Origin: Fremontodendron californicum
Taxonomy: Eukaryota; Streptophyta; Magnoliopsida; Malvales; Malvaceae
Assembly: GCA_030761205.1 (NCBI GenBank)
Contig: JAULJL010000010.1
Span: 8,341,241-8,405,240, forward strand
DNA length: 64,000 nt
Direction of reading: 5' to 3'
Below the pieces are notes generated by a model. The model ran no database searches, had not been told where the DNA came from, and saw only the letters and a list, made by a program, of their open reading frames with translations. Position numbers and translations under genes: made by a program. This document shows positions 51,522 to 63,685 of this stretch, in pieces. Positions within the stretch are counted from its first letter, which is position 1; every line of letters starts with the position of its first letter.

Positions 51522-54180
51522 AGCTTAAGATTTATAATTTTAATAATAAACTCTAAAAAGTGATCCCGTTTATCCTACAAAACATGCAAAATTTTATTTT
51601 TCTTTTGTTGACCAATATACATGATTTTCTTATGTCCCATTGTTGTTGAATAAACATTGAGAAGTAAAATATTTGATATTGTTCCCTTTTTTTTACTATT
51701 AAAGATGCAGTTAATAAAAAATTAAAAATTAAAGAAATTAAAGAGCTCAGGAGGGTTTTTTTTTGTGTCAACCGCCTTACAAAAAAATGCACTTAGATGC
51801 ACCAGGAGTGCACCTGATCAAATGAAAGGCTTCCTTCCTGTTTTATGAGTTCAAAATGGTTATGGGAAAAACAAATCTCTTTTTCTCTTCTGTTGTATCG
51901 GCTGGTTGATGACTTGATACAGGTGCAATTAGCATACCAGAAAAGGGATCTCTGATATGGCAACGGGCTGCTAGATCTGATGAAAAGATTAGCACTTGTT
52001 GCACCCAGAGTTGAGAAAAGAAAGGTTTAATAAGTTCAGCAAAGCAGATAGAATACCCATTAAGGGATGCTGCTGGAGATGTGTCACTCGAAACTGAAGA
52101 ACCGTCTCTATGTATTGAACCAGTTCCAAGTTCACTCGGTATCGAACGTTCTAATCTTCTGAAAATCTTCTGAGCATCAATGTGGAGCTGATTTATCATC
52201 TAAGAGGTTCCAGAAAGAAGCTGAACACTGAGCTATCCTGAGAGAAAAAAATCCCAACGAGATGTCCAAAATACAAGGGCAATGAGCAAAAGTTTCAGAT
52301 AGATAGGAAAAAGTGAAGAAATTTTGATAAGTAGGATTGAACTAGTAATATCATTTCTGTTTTCTCATTTTGAATGCACTCCTTTATGTTTTCTAGAACT
52401 GCTCATTCAAGCCTTTAGCTGTCCCTGCACCATAACAGTAAAGCACAAACTAATGATGCTCTAAATCCTATCTAAATAATTTAAGAGGAAGCAGTGTTGT
52501 CAACATTGACAATTATTCTTAGTTATAAAAGAAATGGCAAGCCCAATAAGATGCCTGCATCATCTGACTCTTTTTTCTTCTCTTCTCTTCTTGTTCTTGT
52601 TCCTCTTCATGCTGATTTTCTTTGTTGTGTGTTGGATATATTTTTTTAACCAGGCTAGTAAATTCACGAATCCAATGACTCATAAGGGGAGAAGAAGTAT
52701 CAAAAGTCAAAACATATTTTAAATTTTTTTTGTTAGGGAAACATATTTTAATTTGATAAGAGAAGTTCTCGCATTGTATAAAGTGGTGCTAAAATTGTAA
52801 AATTGAAAGTGTGCAATAGATTTACCAACAAGACAACCACATCAGAATTATATCAAGATTGGCATTTAGCAATCAAACAATTTGACAAAGTGGCATATTT
52901 CTATCCAATTCAGTAAATATGTAAGACAATCGATTGTTCTTTTGACATATATGAGATCGATGGAGCTAATCTACTATTGATACTATTTTTCTTCTCTTCT
53001 TTAACATCTCAAATAATATCACCAGATTAGTAAAAATATTACACAAAAAGCTTCAACCCACCAATTTCATTACAAATAATCAGAAAGGATATTAATAGCA
53101 CATCAACAGATTGATTAGATAAATTTCATCCTCTCTGGAAACCAAAGGTAACATCATGAATTATTTAAAAACAAATATGTCCTTTTGGCCCAAGTGGAGA
53201 TGTCCTTGGTAGCTAGTACAGCATTACACATTAGTAATTAATCAGTGTAGCTGAGTTTTGGCAAGAGGTACTTTAATTATTCTGTGTTGCAGGAATGGCT
53301 CTTAGATTTTTATGTTCATTCGAATTATTGGGACTTAAAAGTAATCTTTATGTTGTATTAGTTGAGTTCTATTCCTAAGTCTAATGTTTTAGGAATCCTA
53401 GTCCACTAAGCGGGACAAGTTGGTAATCGTCTATTATTCCTGTTTGTACTGCCAAACCTGGTAGAGTTGATCTTAACAAAGATTTGAGTTCTTGAGAATT
53501 CTTGGAGAATTTGAGATTGAGCGATTGAGTTTTCCCTCTCTTCTTATTCTCTCTTGCTACAGGCTTCTCTGGCGACTGTTCCACAGATTTGAATCAGCAG
53601 CAATTATTTGCTTTATTCTAATTGTATTGCTACCAGAAAATTCCAGCAACCCTCACCTGATTTTTAAGCCCTCTTTTGAGATCAGATCTCAACTGAAGTA
53701 ATCCTTTCAGTCTGAAACCCTAACTTTAATTTCACCATAAACCCTAAACTTATATAAAGGGATTTCAAGGTCTAGCTACCGTATACCCTAAGTGGGCTGA
53801 CAGCCTCCAATCTTTCCTACATCATATTTACATTTAGCCTACCTGCAACTGTCAAACATCATTTTTAAGGTGATCATAGTTTCTCGCATTGATGTTTCCT
53901 CATCTCTTACAGAATTTAAAAATGATTAGAATGTTGAAAAATAGAGTAAAAAAGCAATTTTAGAAATGCATTTAATACTTTGATGCTCTTTTTGAGGAGG
54001 CCGAACTAATGCAATTTTTGTGATTATATTTTGATGAATATTATTCAGAAAGCAATAAAATTAATAATTAGAAAATGATTTTAACTTGGAGAGTTTCCTC
54101 CTAAGAATACCTTGCATTTCTTGTAATCTTCTCACCAAGCTGCATGCTGTTTTCATCAAGCAAATTAATTTCCTCTAACC
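50160..54180 (-). CDS. Unrecognised multi-exon gene (exons partly resolved)
   Basis: Three exon-like pieces on the minus strand share coding character and splice signals. (1) 54180-54113, after TTTTCAG and before GTATTC, encodes LEEINLLDENSMQLGEKITR in one frame. (2) 52199 to about 51918 or beyond, after CTCTTAG, encodes MINQLHIDAQKIFRRLERSI..SAASLNGYSICFAELIKPFF and LWVQQVLIFSSDLAARCHIR. (3) 50288-50160, after TGGCAG, encodes VLGVKRRQVSIGSGSKSRDK..ITLQSVFDALNKASEC and a stop. I could not join them in phase or name the protein. The first piece looks coiled-coil-like. Some exons are surely missing, so the span and start are provisional. Confidence 0.45.
50421..50586. mobile_element. 166-bp MITE-like repeat, copy 2
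   Basis: Same length and layout as 13034-13199: ends TATATTACTCGGA and CGGAGCAAACATA, interior ATGTATTTGGAAGGTTCTTG and GTCGGACA. It lies just upstream (minus strand) of the last exon of the unrecognised gene. No clear target duplication. Confidence 0.65.
51457..51518. repeat. (TA)n microsatellite, about 62 bp
   Basis: Uninterrupted TA dinucleotide run. The Tyr/Ile-rich frame across it is an artefact. Confidence 0.95.
52201..54112. other. Intronic or intergenic sequence of the unrecognised gene
   Basis: Mostly AT-rich. A minus-strand frame at 53584-53381 contains SLNLKFSKNSQELKSLLRST but shows no homology I recognise. The plus-strand sequence 53700-53760 (CTGAAACCCTAACTTT, then CCTAAACTTATATAAAGGG) looks like untranslated plant sequence. 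Confidence 0.35.
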
Positions 54181-54936
54181 TGAAAAATCAAGTGAATATT
54201 AAGGTGAAAAACACCATAAAAAGATTAAAAGCATAAAGCAATCCAGTGTCTTTAGAGCCAATTGCAAAACAGAATACAAGTAAAATTAACCTGAAGTTGT
54301 AAGGAATTCATCTCTCTTCCTCAATTATCAGTGTGCTCTAGAACACAAAAGCTCAGTATAAAGTAAGGCTTGGGCAGTTTCACATCCCCCAGCTCCATAG
54401 CTACATAGTAATTGCAAGAGAATTTCAGCATATTGAATCATTCCATGTGGCAAGAGGATCAATAAGCCATTATAAGTGCATATTTTGAACAATCAAATGT
54501 TTACACAGAAATTAAACAAGATAAAAAAGAAAAAATGATTTATCTCTTGAATTAGCCAATTTAAACACTGCACCAACGTCGAACATTACTTTTTACATCA
54601 TATAATTCCCAACAGATAAACAGAGAAACCCAAGTGAAGATCACATATACAAAAATCGTGTAAAGAAGAATATGACAAGTTCATACCAAGTGTTAAATAT
54701 CACCTTCACTGTTTCGATGCCCAAGTCCTGAAAAAGCAAAAAGACCTACTCGCATACTGAAAAAGCTTTCCTCGGCCTGCTACATATTAATAGGACACTT
54801 TCAATGTATATATAAGATAAAAGGTCTTGCATGAGTATTGCTACTTTGCAAGACAAAATACAATGAAAAGCGCTCAGCGGCATTCTACAATTCAATGTAC
54901 CTTGAAACATTTGAGTGGACAAATGTTTTAGATAAA

Positions 54937-57900
54937 TCAACCACTTGAGTCACAGAGGTCCTTACTTCTCATAACTCTCTTGGCTTTCAAGATACCATGG
55001 TGCAAAGCTGACATGGTACAGGTATCAGGCTGTATGCCCCTACTTGACATTTCGTTAACAAGTGTTACAGCCTTCTCTACATATCCTCTTTTACAAAAGC
55101 CAGATATAAGAGCTGTATATGTCACATTATCAGGTTCTAATCCTGTATCAATCATTTCATCAAAGATCCTAATTGCATCCTGAAGATTGTTTGTCTTACA
55201 GTACCGATCAATCAAAACAGTATAGCAAACAACATCAGGTTTTACTCCCATGCACTTCATTTCACTCCAAAAAGTTGAAGTATCCATTATTGTCTTGTCT
55301 TTGTTTTGTTTCACATCAGGACTAGAAAGAGACCTCAAATTTATTTTTGAATGGCTGTTAAGCAAGACCGTATAAGTGATAACATCAGGTTTAATTCCTC
55401 TCTCCTTCATATTATTGAAAAGATCCAAGGCTTCCTGAAAAAATTTCACCTTGCAGTAGCCACTTATCATTATTGTGTAGATAACTAGATCGGGTGTTAG
55501 CCCTTTCTCAACCATAATATCAAACAACAGCTGGGCCTTTCTCAAATTTCCTGCCTGACAAAATGCACCGATGAGTTTACTGAACATTAATTTCGTAGGT
55601 TCAGCATTCAAAGAGAACATTACCTTAAGCAACATAAGAGCTTTATCATTATCACCATCCATGCAAAGACAATTAAGGAGTTTTGAGCAAGAAGACTTCC
55701 TCACTAGAAATCCATGCTTAGATAGCTTAAGAAATAATTTAAAGGCTTCTTTTGTGAGTCTTGCTTCAATATAACCATCAACTAAGGCAGCATAATTTTC
55801 GAAACACTTCTCTGGCAAACTATCTAAGAAAGCTTCAGCTTCCTTCACCTTACCACCTATACATAAGCCTTTAATGATCATGTTGTGTATGACAGTGTTA
55901 CACTTCAAACCTTGTGCCTCTATATAATTCAAAAGATTGATGGCCTCCCGTGCAAGGCCATTTCTAGCTAAGCCCCCAGCAAGGACACTATAAGAAACAA
56001 TATCAGGCTTGTTACCATTCTCCTTCATCTCCTCGAACAAGTTCAATGCATCTTCAACTTTACCTTGAAGACAACATCCATTGATCAAAGTGGTATAGTT
56101 AATAACATCAGGGGAAATCTGTTTACCCTTCATCTCATCAAGCAATTCTACAGCTTCTTCCACTTTACCTACCTTGCAGAGAGCATCAGCCACTACGTTA
56201 TGACAAGCCTCATCAAGAAATATCCCAATGTCCCTAAACTCCTTAAATTGATTTACAGCTTCAAAATCCAGGCCCATCTGACACAGGCTTTGAAGAATTG
56301 AGGTCACAATTACACAGTTTGTTTTGATACCCTTTGACACCATTTCATTGTGAACAGCCAAAGCTTTTATTATATCCCCGCATTTGCAGCATCCTCTTAT
56401 GAAGGCACCATAAAGAAACACATCAAGAACAACGCCATGCTTTTCTGCCTCAAATAAAACATCTTCGGCTTCTTTCAGTTTCATCTCATTACAGAAGCCC
56501 TTAATCACAACACAATAAGCAAAGGCATCAAGAGGAATCTTTGCCTCCCTCCACGCTTTAAGCACTTCATAACCCAAATCTGTCCTACCATGCATACAAA
56601 GCCCTTCAATATAAGTTGTGTAAGCAAAGGCATTCGGTCTAACTTCTGCTTCATCCATCTCTCGAAAAATGTCAACAGCTTCCTCCAAACTGCCCTTTCT
56701 GCAAAGTGCCTTAATTAGAATGCCATAAGTATAATCATTTGGCTTCAATCCAAGTCTCTTCAACTGTTGATAAATAGCTATAGCCATATCGACTTTCCCA
56801 CAATGAATCAAACGATTCATAAGAAAATTACACGAAAATATATGTGGAACAAATCCACGCCTTCTAGTTTGAAACAAGATATCAATAACTTCATCAAACA
56901 TTTCAACACTAACATATGCCTTCACCAACGCATTGGACAATCGAACCAAAAGGTTTGAGTCTTCTCTGTGAAGCCCCTCTTCAAGAGCTTCAAACAAATC
57001 CATAATTTCAAAACCTAAACACTTCTCTTTCCTAATGATTTCCAGCAACACCGAATCCAATTTCCTCTCCCAACCGCTGTAACACAATATTCTTACAATA
57101 GAGGCGTATGTACAAACATCATGAGAAAAACCATCTTCTTTCAATTGGTTAAAAAATGACAAAGCCTTATCAGGTTGTTTTCTTAAATTATTCAAAGTTT
57201 GAACAACTTGAACTCTATGCAATTCAAAGAACTGGTCACTGTAATGATTCATATTTGGGGTACTGACGATTTCTTGCTCATCAGATGAACTGGATGTTAA
57301 TTGGGCAAGAGCATAATGCATCTGCAGGGAAACAAAAATAATTACAACATTCTCAGTTCCCCTTTTTTAAGGTAACATTTGTTTGTTACTCTTATTTCTT
57401 ACTTTTTGCTTCTCTAATAAAAAAACAAAAAGTGCATTTAGATACAATATATATATATATATATATATATTGAAGAACTAAAATTAAAAATGTAATTATT
57501 TTTTATAAAAAATGTAACTTTTTTAGAGATCAAAGTGCATGATTTTACTTTTAAATAGAACAATTATATTAGAGTTGGTCATATATTTTAGTTATTTATC
57601 CATTTTTAATCAATTATGATTTTGGTTTTCACTGATTTACTTTTACTACATAGCAAAATGAAAGTAACAAAATCAAAAACTAAGCCAAGCCTAGCCATCA
57701 GCCATGTGCTCCGTTGGTAGAATGCTGGACTCTTAGTTTATAAACAGTGCTTAATTCTTGGCAGCCAAAAATTAAAAAAATAAAATAAAACACTAAGACA
57801 AGCCTAAATTTTTTCAATTGTCCTTAGCTCATTACCAGAAGAAAATGGAGGGAGAAATCAAGAAAAGAATACCTCTTTTGTAGCAATAAGAGAGTAACTT

Positions 57901-57950
57901 GAAAAGTTCCAAAGTGCAGGTCGTGTCTTCCGCAAGGACTGTCCCAACAT
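54937..57950 (-). CDS. P-class pentatricopeptide repeat protein, mitochondrial, 2 exons
   Basis: PPR proteins bind organelle RNA, one repeat per base, and act in its processing, stability or translation. Exon 1 (57950-57873) encodes 26 residues, MLGQSLRKTRPALWNFSSYS.., rich in Arg, Ser and Leu like a mitochondrial leader. The intron 57872-57322 is GT..AG (GTATTC..CTGCAG) in phase 0. Exon 2 (57321-54937) encodes 794 residues, total 820 aa. From about residue 170 it is a run of 35-residue PPR motifs, such as GLKPNDYTYGILIKALCRKG and ISPDVINYTTLINGCCLQGK. No E or DYW domain follows. It recalls Arabidopsis At2g26790, a naming from memory. No frame damage. A candidate 5' UTR exon ends at a GT at 58032. 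Confidence 0.92.
57701..57766 (+). pseudogene. Degenerate tRNA-Lys-like sequence
   Basis: GTTGGTAGAATGCTGGACTC then TTAG resembles the D-arm and CTT anticodon region of plant tRNA-Lys, but the T-arm (TTCGA) is not conserved and the acceptor stem does not pair. It is at best a tRNA relic or a SINE scrap. Confidence 0.25.
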
Positions 57951-58032
57951 CTAAACAGACAAACAAAAAAAATCAATACCCAACAATTAAAATGTTGAAA
58001 TATTGCCCAAAAATAAAGAGAAGTAAGTGTAC

Positions 58033-58445
58033 CTGAAGGAGAAGAGCTCGGTCGCAGCAGTGGAACTTAGTCAGAAAATTTGTTCAAATTTCAATTACTT
58101 AAAAGATAAAGTTTGGATACTTTGATTGGAATCGGTTACGAGTTGAAGAAGATAGATAGGTTTCTGGGTTCGAAAACGTGGGGGAGATTTTAAAAGTTGG
58201 CTCATAAGGCAGGCTGGTAGCTTCCAAGGAAAAAATGAAGGAAAAAAAATAGCTGCTGTGTTGAGGAAGATGACGTGCCCAGGGTTAATTAAGGGTTTAT
58301 AATAAAACCACCGTCAACTGCAAAGTTTTTTATCCCTAGAAAGTTTGTAGACTTGTTTCAATTTAAATTGAATTTCGATTTAAATTTTTTGTTATTATTA
58401 GTCTCACCTTGAAAAAAGTTTATTTTATTTTATGTTAAGATTGTA
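58033..58445. other. Upstream region of the PPR gene
   Basis: The probable PPR promoter and 5' UTR (minus strand) lie here. A TTAATTAAGGG word and AT-rich sequence are seen, with no gene. Confidence 0.4.
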
Positions 58446-58475
58446 TTAGGGAGAAGACCCGCGCTATGCTACAGG
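58446..58475 (-). mobile_element. Helitron-like 3' terminus on the minus strand
   Basis: Read on the minus strand: an imperfect hairpin (CCTGTAGCATAGCGCGGG), then TCTTCTCC, then CTAA and T. This fits the hairpin plus CTRR rule. The element body would extend toward higher coordinates, over the B3 pseudogene. No 5' TC end could be fixed. Confidence 0.4.
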
Positions 58476-58929
58476 TGGAACAATTGGATATTTTTTATAT
58501 AACATCAACAAAACCGGATTTATTCAAACTATAAGTGATTTTATGAATGTTGTTCAATTAAGATATGTTAACTAAGGATGTAGGCATAACAGATGAGGTT
58601 CATTTTTGCAGGATAGTTTAGAATATAAGAACAATAAGTTAACTTTGAAATTTGATTCCATTATGAATTATCTTTGTGACAACAATATTATTTCGGCAAG
58701 AGTAAACCTATAAAATGCATCATGTTACTGGTTTGCAGACAGTTTGTAAGAAAGGCTATAACTATAAAAAAAAAACATTTAATAGATAATTACAACCATC
58801 ATGTGCCAAGAGACTTAGAATTTTGTTTTGCCATACATGAACGGTCTTTGTATGCACAGGGTCATGATGTGCCAGAAAAGATTAAACAAAGTAACCCGGA
58901 TGCCATGTGCTACAAAAAAGGCAAAGGGT

Positions 58930-59845
58930 TTCAAAAGAGAGATTATGCATCTGGTTTGAAACTTTGTCGAACGATGTTCACATGCAGTTGCCTGTCACCA
59001 ATTTTCTCAAAAACGCAATGGTATTTGATCATGAGATGATTGTCTCAAAACAGAGTGTGACCAACCTCCTGAAAATGCTTTGTTGTATTTGTTGCATATA
59101 TATTTAATTGTCCAAGTTTTTTCCTGGTTGGGAACTGAAAGAAGCAGTGTCGAATGGGGGGCAAGTGATGATTGGCAAATTCCCTTGGGACATGCTGCAT
59201 AAGAAAAAAATAGTAAGCAAAAAAAAAAATCAGCATAGTTCAAAAAAGAAGAAACTGTATTTGAGTCATTACCAATAGAAACGACGCATTAACAGTTGAG
59301 ACAATCATTTTGTAGTAAAATTGAGAGTTATCAAGTTTGACCTCTTTAGTGTCGATGTCTATCACTGAAAGGGGTGGTTGGGTATGTATGCGGGACGGAC
59401 CAGCTTTCGTTGTCGGATTGACATCTTCTGTTTTAATAACTGGTTGATCTTGTGCCATTGATGACAGAGGTTGTTGTTCATGGTTCGCAACAGTTACGTT
59501 GAAACATAAATAAATCAAAGAAAGTTAGAAAGTACATCTAATGTTACCGTTATTGAGAGAAATAGGTCATACATATTCGATTTAGCAATCCATCTGCTGT
59601 CAATAAGGTTTCGCATCGTTCGTAAATATAAACATCAAATGTTTTGTTGTAATTATACTTGAACGTTGTAAAATCTCCATGTTGAAGATGATTAGCTTTA
59701 ACAAAGTTGATCCAACCATCGGTAAAACAGAATTTACGGATCTTCTTAATAGGCATCATCTTGGTTGGATTTTCCAATGATCCTTTCAGATAAACAGTTT
59801 GAGGAGTTAGATAGCCTCGTAGAAATTTGTCAGCAAACTTTTAAG
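58930..59845 (-). pseudogene. B3-domain (REM-like) transcription factor pseudogene, two B3 domains
   Basis: Domain 1 (59845-59560) reads KFADKFLRGYLTPQTVYLKG then CFTDGWINFVKANHLQHGDF and NKTFDVYIYE. A linker (59518-59300) has VKLDNSQFYYKMI. Domain 2 (about 59190-58940) reads VPREFANHHLPPIRH, then in other frames TWTIKYICNKYNKAFSGGW and VFEKIGDRQLHVNIVR. The FxxGWxxFVxxNxLxxGD and YxFEKIG..QLHVNI patterns are typical of plant B3 DNA-binding domains, and a double B3 is common in REM proteins. Frameshifts and stops, chiefly in domain 2, make it non-functional. It may sit within a Helitron. Confidence 0.8.
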
Positions 59846-59983
59846 GTAAATAATGCAATTAAAGGTTAGTTCATATCAGGCTGTAAGTAAGTTTAAATCA
59901 AATGTTCATAACAAAGCAAAGGTAACAATTGTTTGGGAGACGAAAACTGGTTTTAATATACCTATGTGCAGGGGAACAAAATT
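59846..59983. other. Short non-coding stretch between B3 pseudogene and CACTA end
   Basis: Possibly an intron of the B3 gene. The three bases before the CACTA end are ATT (59981-59983), the expected place for a 3-bp target duplication whose partner is outside the window. Confidence 0.4.
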
Positions 59984-60039
59984 CACTACAGCAAATTGGT
60001 CTTTTAGCGACTTTTTTTTTTTTTTTTTTTTTTAAGAAT

Positions 60040-60200
60040 AGAGGCGTTTATAAACGCCGCTAAAGTCGTGGAGGCGTTCCAAAAAAAGGTCGAAACAAAC
60101 GTCGGTAAAAATCGTGCCGGGACATTTAGCGGTGTTTGTACCTACAAACGCTGCTAAATAGCGGCGTTTATAGGTACTTTAACAGCGTTTGGAAACGCCT
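60040..60200. repeat. CACTA subterminal repeats, outer block
   Basis: Repeated GCGTTTATAAACGC, GGCGTTCC, TTAGCGGTGTTTG and AACGCTGCTAAAT motifs in both orientations, several pairing as hairpins. The block resumes after the MITE at 61195-61380 (AGCGGCGTTTTG, AACGCCGCTAAAT). Confidence 0.85.
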
Positions 60201-60204
60201 CAAT

Positions 60205-61164
60205 TAGGGGTGTGCAATCGGTCGGTTTGGTTACAAGGGACCGATAACCGATTAAATCTATCAAAGCTAGGCAACCGACCGAACCGACCGATAGGGTAGA
60301 TGCCAACCGAATCGACCGAACCGATCAAACACCAGGGGCAGAGTCTATGACCAGTAACCTTGTTGCATAATCCTTTTTCACCTTTGGTGCTTCCACAGCA
60401 GCTAGCGTACATCAAACAACAAATTATTTACAATATACGAGATATGTAACATTCCCTTCACTTCTCATCATTCATTCTCAATAAATGTATGCCTAACCAA
60501 GATTGAGACAAGAGAGAAACTAAAGACATCACTAACCTAAACACTGTGGCAGTGGCAGTCGAACCGTCGAATACTTCACTGACTGAGGGCTGAGACAGGT
60601 GGCAACGGGCACCGGCAGGAAGAAAAAAAGAAGGCGAGAGAGAAAAAGAAAGGAGGCGCACGGTGAGTCTCAGAAGTCGCAAAGCAAATGAAGGTGATTT
60701 TGATTTTGGGATTGGGAATGAGAATGAGAATAGGAATTTTAGAATAGCCTTAAGGGTTTCACAACAAAGGCCAAAGCTTAGCCGGCTGTAATTTTGTAAA
60801 TGGAATTGGGAATTTTAGAAGAAACCCTGGGTATTAGGTTGGGTTATTGCCTTTTTGGAAGCATATTATATTGGGTTTATTTATTTATATTGGGTTGGGT
60901 TAGGTTTATTTATATTGGATTGGATTTATTTATTTATATTGGATTGGATTTATTTATTTATATTGGGTTGGGTTATTATGGGTTTAAAAATATTTTAAAA
61001 AATATTTATTTATTTACGATCGATTTAACAACTGATCTATTATACACGTTTAAACCTAAAAGACAAACCAAAAGCACGGTATACCGAACAAACTGAATCG
61101 ACAAAATCAAAATGGGTCGATTTCAGTCGGTCTAATCGGTTTCCCGATTATTTGCATACCTCTA
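60205..61164. mobile_element. hAT-like MITE nested in the CACTA element (960 bp)
   Basis: Left end TAGGGGTGTGCAATCGGT and right end CCGATTATTTGCATACCTCTA form imperfect inverted repeats. The 8-bp flanks GCCTCAAT (60197-60204) and GCCCCAAT (61165-61172) match at seven of eight, a clear hAT-type target duplication. The interior has repeated TTATTTATATTGGGTTGG words and no transposase. CACTA motifs on either side show it inserted into the CACTA element. Confidence 0.85.
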
Positions 61165-61740
61165 GCCCCAATAGAACGTCCGAAAATGGTATTACATGGG
61201 ACTTTAGCGCAGTTTGTGATCACAAATGCCGCTAATGCTTGACTTTGAGCGGTGTTTTCAGCTCACAAACGCTGCTAATACTTGACTTTTAGCGGCGTTT
61301 TGTTTCTTGAAACGCCGCTAAATATTGCCAGAATTTTATGTATTTAACGACGTTTTGTTCTTGAAGTGCCGCTAAATATACATAATATTTTTTTTAAAAT
61401 ACTATTTATTTTCTTTAAAAAGTTATGTTTATCAATAATACCTGCATTTCTATTTACAGAACTGTCCGACAATACACAAACAACACAAATTATAAATAAA
61501 TAAAAAACATAATTATAAAGATATATTTAACGAATGTATTACTTAACACATCAAATCCACTTACAACTTAAAAAATTGCAAGTTATAAATGTTAAAAGTT
61601 GGAGGACAATAGTAAGAAGAACGTTTTCTCCGCAGCAAGTTGTTCTCATGAGCCTTACTATAAAACTTTAGAATATGTAACTAATATATAAGTTATTAAG
61701 TTATAAAAGTAAGATAATTAACAACGAAGATATTATATTA

Positions 61741-63511
61741 CCTGAGATGGAGGATTTTGTGAAGTTGTTGAGCCTGCTGGAAACTTTTGCTTCACTAAAT
61801 TCATCAACGACTGAAACTGTATCTGCAGCTCCTGATATCTTCGTTGCTCTTCTTCTTTCTCAGCTTGTCTCTCTGCTTGTCTGTCTGCAATAATCTTTGC
61901 TATCTCTGCTTGTCTCTCTGCTTCTTTCCTTGCCATCTCTGCTTCTCTCTCTGCTTCGATCTCCTCAAAACGTTTATGCATATTTTGCATTCCTTCTCTC
62001 AGCATCTGAACTTCATATGCACTGGAGTTTTGTGAAGAAGCAGCAGTAAACTGCTGAGAACAAAGTCCATAGTAGCTAGATGGTGTCAGACCCATTACGA
62101 TACCTCGAACCCGTCCATGTCGTTTTTTTCCAGCTACTTCAGTGAATATTTGATTCTTGACTCTTGCATATTCACTGATGAGCCATCCGATGCTCTAGCT
62201 TGATACTGAGCAATTTTATCCCCGGCTTTCTCCTATAAAACAATAAAATTAATACAATTTTGTGTAATATATTTGTAAATAAAAACAAGTTTGAACAAAA
62301 TATACCACAATATCCCGAGTCTCAACGTTCAAATAGGATACATCCTTCTTAGTATGAGTTAATTGAAACAGTTCAACTCGTCATATTTTGCCCCCCGCTC
62401 AAGTTCCTACAAAATAGTAAAAATTAATACTAAATTTTAACAATTGAGAACAAATAATTATATTATATTATGTACTTAACACTAATATAATAATATTTTA
62501 TGAATGAAAACATACTTTTTCATTAGCTTTTCTAGCAAAGCTTTTTGGTCCACTGGTGTGACTATATTTTTGTTAATTTTTACTATGTACCCTTATCTTT
62601 TCTCATTCATGTACATTGCAGACCAACATTATTAATATAAATATATTTCATACAATTGTATTATATAAAGTAGTATAATTAATGACAAAAAAAATTATAA
62701 ATGATACCTCCCCTTTTTTTGAAAACCAGAAGTGAACCAATTTCTCATACTGTCAAGGAACCACAGCACGCAGTAAGGTTCGTAATATGACAGCCGGATC
62801 AGTATTTCGATTGAAATACTTTTTCTTCAAGTCATGCTATAATATTTCCATTTTTCCCCAACGACTTCAGAACAAATGATGTTGGAATCTGCAAAGAAAA
62901 TCTCGACTGAAAAGGAAAAGTTGTACAAAGTTAGTTTCGATGATAAACAAAATTCTAAAATCGAAATATTAATTTAAAAAGCTTATACCTCAATAAACTT
63001 TAACATCTTGACCTTCTCAGTATTCGGCACGTCACGCCATGACTCATAATGAATTGGGCACTTCATCCCATTTCGAGCAATCAGGCCAAGAAAGCTAGCC
63101 AATAATTGTGCTTCCGGACCAATTGATTGCTGCTCATTATTTGCTGCGACAACAATACGCTCTTCAGGAGGTAGTGCCCATAACTCCTTTAATGTCGTAC
63201 GACCACGAGTTCTGCATTGTCCAGCATTATCAACTACACAAAAGCAAATATATATTAGCAATTGTACAACTTGTTATGGTAAACTATTTTGTATAATTTT
63301 AACACCTTTGAAACATGATACCTATATTCAAGTTTGTATGAACTACAGTTTCTGCAGCCGTGGAGGTAGTAGGCAACTCTGTGATAGCTGCTACAGTAGA
63401 CGCACTCGGCATCTCTGAAGGCGTCACTCTAGTGTCACCCTCAACAGTAGCATTTGCCGATTCTAAACCTGTTCGAATGATATTGATATCCCTTAATTTT
63501 CTCCTCGGCAT
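61741..63511 (-). CDS. TNPA-like (En/Spm, Ptta-type) CACTA accessory protein, several exons
   Basis: TNPA-type proteins bind the subterminal repeats and help excise the element. Exons on the minus strand appear at 63511 to about 63320 (MPRRKLRDINIIRTG..), about 63238-62990 (RTRGRTTLKELWALPPEERI and GLIARNGMKCPIHYESWRDV), and about 62220-61741 (EYARVKNQIFTEVAGKKRHG, RVRGIVMGLTP). The last exon continues as a long charged coiled coil (REAEMARKEAERQAEIAKII..) ending QFQSLMNLVKQKFPAGS. Middle exons (62260-62980) are not resolved, and the stop probably lies past a further intron after 61741. No clear damage was seen in the visible exons. Confidence 0.7.
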
Positions 63512-63685
63512 GTAATCTGCATCAATTTTAAATAAACAACATTACTAATCATGCATTTTATATACATAAAAGCATAAAACACATATTATAATGTAAAGAA
63601 CATTAATAATAATATTAAAAATATAAAAGCATATTATATACACAGTATTTGTGTCAAAATAATCTTACTAAATTCAGTTTTTTCA

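Noticed and set aside
51290..51556. 88-aa frame with Tyr-Ile repeats
   Set aside because: It is translation of the TA microsatellite.
59853..60035. 60-aa frame ending in poly-Phe
   Set aside because: It runs through the CACTA terminus and a T-tract; no coding signal.
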